Origin: DASYXT01 sp035934555
GTDB lineage: Bacteria > Verrucomicrobiota > Verrucomicrobiia > Limisphaerales > UBA8199
Length of the DNA: 64,000 nt
Assembly (NCBI GenBank): GCA_035934555.1
Contig: DASYXT010000111.1
Location: 59,806-123,805 of the forward strand
Reading direction: 5' to 3'
The translations under genes and the position numbers were made by a program. This document shows, piece after piece, positions 61,791 through 64,000 of this stretch. The notes beneath the pieces were generated by a model. That model saw only the letters and a list, made by a program, of their open reading frames with translations. It did not search any database and was not told the origin of the DNA. Positions within the stretch are counted from its first letter, which is position 1. Every line of letters begins with the position of its first letter.

Positions 61791-62772
61791 GTGCTTATGG
61801 CCCAGGGGACGGTCTCCTTTACAAATTACCGCCAGGGCCTGAACGCTCCGGTTTTCCAGCCGGACGGAATCACCAAACTGAGCGGCCCCAACTATGTGGC
61901 CCAATTAATGGCAGGGCCAAGTGCCGACTCAATGCAACTTGTCGGCTCGCCGGTGCCTTTTCTGACCGGCAGCGCGGCGGGGTACTTTGTCGGCGAAGGT
62001 ATTGCGATTCCCAACGTTCCGCATGGAGCTACCGCCTATTGCTGCGTGGTTGCTTGGGACAGCACGCTGGGCGGAACGACCACTGGGGCCGCGGCTGACG
62101 CTGCGTTTGCGTTCCAGCTCGGAAGCGGGCTGGGGATATGGGGCGTATCAGGCGGGTATTGCTGGGGAGGAGGTAACCCATACACCCCCTTCCAACATTC
62201 CCAGCGTCCAGCTTTCTGATGCGGGCACTTACTGGGTGGTTGTGTCCAATGGAGTATGGGGTACTCATACAAGCGACACCGCGACACTTACCGTCTTGCC
62301 CCCGCCGCCATTGATCACCGCGCAACCGCTAAGCCGCACGGCTGAGGTTGGTTCCACTCCGTTTTTCTTTGTCACATTCACCAGTTCGCCGCCGGCGCGT
62401 TGCCAATGGTTCTTCAACCAAAACGCAATCATTGGGAGCACCAATCCTGCTTTGTGACTAAGCGCTGTCCAACCGGCTGAGGCCGGACTGTACACCGTCG
62501 TCGTTTCAAACATTGGTGGAGGGTCAGTGACTAGCGCGCCTGAGGCGCTTAGCGTTATCCCACCGGTGCAACGGCGGCTAGTCCCAACGCTTGAGTTGAC
62601 CGGGCAGGCGAAGACCTTGTTGAACCTCAATTTTGCAAGCAGCCTCAGCCCGCCGGTCAATTGGCAACTGCTTTCAACCGTGGCCCTGACCAACCCCTCG
62701 CAGCTTTATTGTGATTTCTCATCGCCACCGGCCCCGAGCCGCTTTTACCGGTGCGACACGAAGGCGGTTTGA
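61791..62772 (+). pseudogene. Broken secreted protein with Ig-like domains
   Basis: The first frame (61791-62219) reads MAQGTVSFTNYRQGLNAPVFQPDGITKLSGPNYVAQLMAGPSADSMQLVGSPVPF, a pattern of Verrucomicrobiota secreted proteins, with no usable signal peptide. Near 62170 the homology switches to the next frame (NIPSVQLSDAGTYWVVVSNG, a first Ig-like domain). That frame is interrupted by an in-frame TGA at 62455-62457, after which the same frame resumes: LSAVQPAEAGLYTVVVSNIGGGSVTSAPEALSVIPP. It ends in an SFYRC-like tail at 62772. One frameshift and one nonsense change have therefore inactivated it. Confidence 0.7.
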
Positions 62773-62871
62773 CCTTGACTATCGGTAAAACCTCGGGCCT
62801 GATCTTCGCCAGCTAAGGTCCGCATGAGCAGGTTCTGATATCAATACACGGCCACTTTTTTCCCTTAACAA

Positions 62872-63612
62872 ATGAAATCTTCCACTACAAAGCAGCTTCT
62901 ATTGTTGGCCTCGCTTCCATCACTGCTGTGGCTGTTCGCCGGTTGCGATGGCTTAATCGGGTTCTCCGGCATCACCGGGTCCGGCAAGCTCGTCACGAAG
63001 CAGTTTGAGCTGACGGGCTTCTCCGGCGTGGATGCCGGTAGCGCTTTCCAAGTTGAGCTTTCCCAGGGCGAGCGGTTCGGCGTTACCGTCACTGCCGACG
63101 ACAACCTGGTCGAGGACCTGGAGGTGGCCGTCTCCGGCCATCAGCTCCACCTGGGCCTGAAACCAAACGTGAACGTTCGCAACGCCACGCTGAAGGCCGT
63201 TATCACCATGCCCGCCCTGGCTGGGCTCCACTTGAGTGGCGCAGCCACCACGACCGTCGCGGGCTTTAATTCCAGCCGACCTCTGGACGTCGAACTTTCG
63301 GGTGCGAGCACCCTGCGCGGCGAAATCCGGGCCGGCGACGCCCGGTTCGATGTTTCGGGCGCCAGCAGTGTGGAATTGCACGGCAGCGCTGCGAACGTGC
63401 GGTGCCGGGCTTCCGGCGCCAGCCACGCGGACCTTGAGCAGTTCCGCTGCAACGATGCTACTGTGGAAAGCAGCGGAGCCAGCAGCGTGACCCTCAACGC
63501 CAGCGGCAAATTAGAGCTCGAAGCCAACGGCGCTTCGTCCGTGCGCTACCTGGGCCAGCCCGCGAACGTCGAAGCCCGCACTTCCGGCGCCTCCTCCATC
63601 AAGAAGGGCTAG
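62872..63612 (+). CDS. DUF2807 (head GIN) lipoprotein
   Basis: This 246-residue protein has a lipoprotein signal (LLLLASLPSLLWLFAGC, lipobox LFAGC). It continues as a DUF2807 'putative auto-transporter adhesin, head GIN' domain: LVTKQFELTGFSGVDAGSAFQVELSQGERFGVTVTADDNL, then a beta-solenoid-like series of SGAS repeats (VELSGASTLRGEI, FDVSGASSVELHG, VESSGASSVTLNASG, LEANGASSVRYLG, ARTSGASSIKKG). Such proteins are cell-surface or periplasmic, and their function is not established. Confidence 0.9.
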   Translation: MKSSTTKQLLLLASLPSLLWLFAGCDGLIGFSGITGSGKLVTKQFELTGFSGVDAGSAFQVELSQGERFGVTVTADDNLVEDLEVAVSGHQLHLGLKPNVNVRNATLKAVITMPALAGLHLSGAATTTVAGFNSSRPLDVELSGASTLRGEIRAGDARFDVSGASSVELHGSAANVRCRASGASHADLEQFRCNDATVESSGASSVTLNASGKLELEANGASSVRYLGQPANVEARTSGASSIKKG

Positions 63613-63667
63613 CGCATCTGGGAAGCCTTCCTCCTGGGTTCAAGCAACCAACCGCATGGACCAACCA

Positions 63668-64000
63668 TGAGAAAGCTCAATTGCAGTTCTGTTTTAACAG
63701 TCTGGCTGTCGTTCATTGCCGTTAGGGCTCTGGCTCAGGTTCCGGCCGCTGTCCTAAAACCCACCTCCCGTCCAAAGCGACTCTTGGTGATCGCGCCGGG
63801 GGTGTTCGCCCCCGCGCTCAAGGAGTTTGTGGCGCACAAGCAGAAGCTCTTGCCCACGGAACTGCACTCGTTGGAAAGCATTTTGGCCGAGACCAAGGGG
63901 GCCGATGATCCAGAGAAGCTCAAACGTTTCCTGTACCGCCAATGGCATGAGCATGGCCTGGGTTACGCGCTGTTGGTCGGCGACGTGGACGTAATGCCCG
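63668..64000 (+). CDS. Start of a secreted C25-type (gingipain-like) peptidase
   Basis: Only the first 111 codons are in the window. A signal peptide (MRKLNCSSVLTVWLSFIAVRALAQ) is followed by KRLLVIAPGVFAPALKEFVAHKQKLLPTELHSLESIL and HGLGYALLVGDVDVMP. The last segment is the family C25 pattern (xxLLVGDxDxxP) that precedes the catalytic His and Cys. The catalytic residues would lie beyond the window end. The family call is reasonable but rests on this motif. Confidence 0.65.

Overview
The window most resembles a chromosomal segment of a Verrucomicrobiota bacterium, probably of the Pedosphaera/Limisphaerales type. This is inferred from gene content, not from a marker gene. The signs are high GC, many secreted glycoside hydrolases, a DUF1559-like pseudopilin, a fused SecDF beside YajC, a large AsmA-like protein, secreted proteins ending in an 'NWVKYALGLNP'-type tail, and roomy intergenic regions full of short palindromes. 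There is one tRNA, tRNA-Leu(UAA). I see no rRNA, CRISPR array, prophage or insertion sequence.

Layout. 1-5.4 kb: sugar-degrading enzymes (partial GH29, GH78, GH5) with a PIN-domain toxin-antitoxin pair between them. 5.4-11.1 kb: a small cytochrome c, then a minus-strand block of membrane and lipid-type genes (epimerase, DUF805-SRPBCC, epimerase remnant, small membrane protein, DUF393-MBOAT fusion) behind a GbsR/MarR regulator. The same 20-bp near-palindrome stands before the regulator and before the block it probably controls. 11.1-11.7 kb: a MazF-type toxin-antitoxin pair. 11.8-18.9 kb: an alpha-glucan cluster of a GT4 glycosyltransferase, an 1172-residue glucan, water dikinase-like protein, a sugar isomerase-like protein and a GH57 enzyme. 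This is the most interesting system in the window because glucan, water dikinase is best known from plant starch. 19.1-26.1 kb: tRNA-Leu, then a tightly overlapping operon (secreted PIG-L deacetylase, 61-residue membrane protein, sodium/solute symporter, short BshC-like protein) and two DUF2911 proteins.

26.7-33.9 kb: hemA, a nine-heme secreted cytochrome with a strong terminator, an ABC exporter pair, and a pseudopilin with a small membrane protein. 34-47.4 kb: an M1 peptidase, a GH36 enzyme with an N-terminal NPCBM-like module, DUF3300, a GDSL hydrolase remnant, a papain-like/DUF2961 (GH172) fusion, a response regulator-PAS protein, a putative secreted propeller protein and a 593-residue unknown. 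47.7-64 kb: mainly housekeeping (AsmA-like, M20 peptidase, maf, serA, recJ-pncA-truncated Nudix, terC, secDF-yajC), ending with a broken Ig-like secreted protein, a DUF2807 lipoprotein and the start of a C25-type peptidase.

Themes. Many minus-strand genes overlap by 4 nt (GTGA/ATGA), which indicates translational coupling. Intergenic DNA carries at least three kinds of hairpin repeat and several exact 10-11-bp tandem duplications. At least four genes are decayed or truncated (epimerase, GDSL hydrolase, Nudix, Ig-like protein). All functional statements come from motif recognition by eye; no database search was run.
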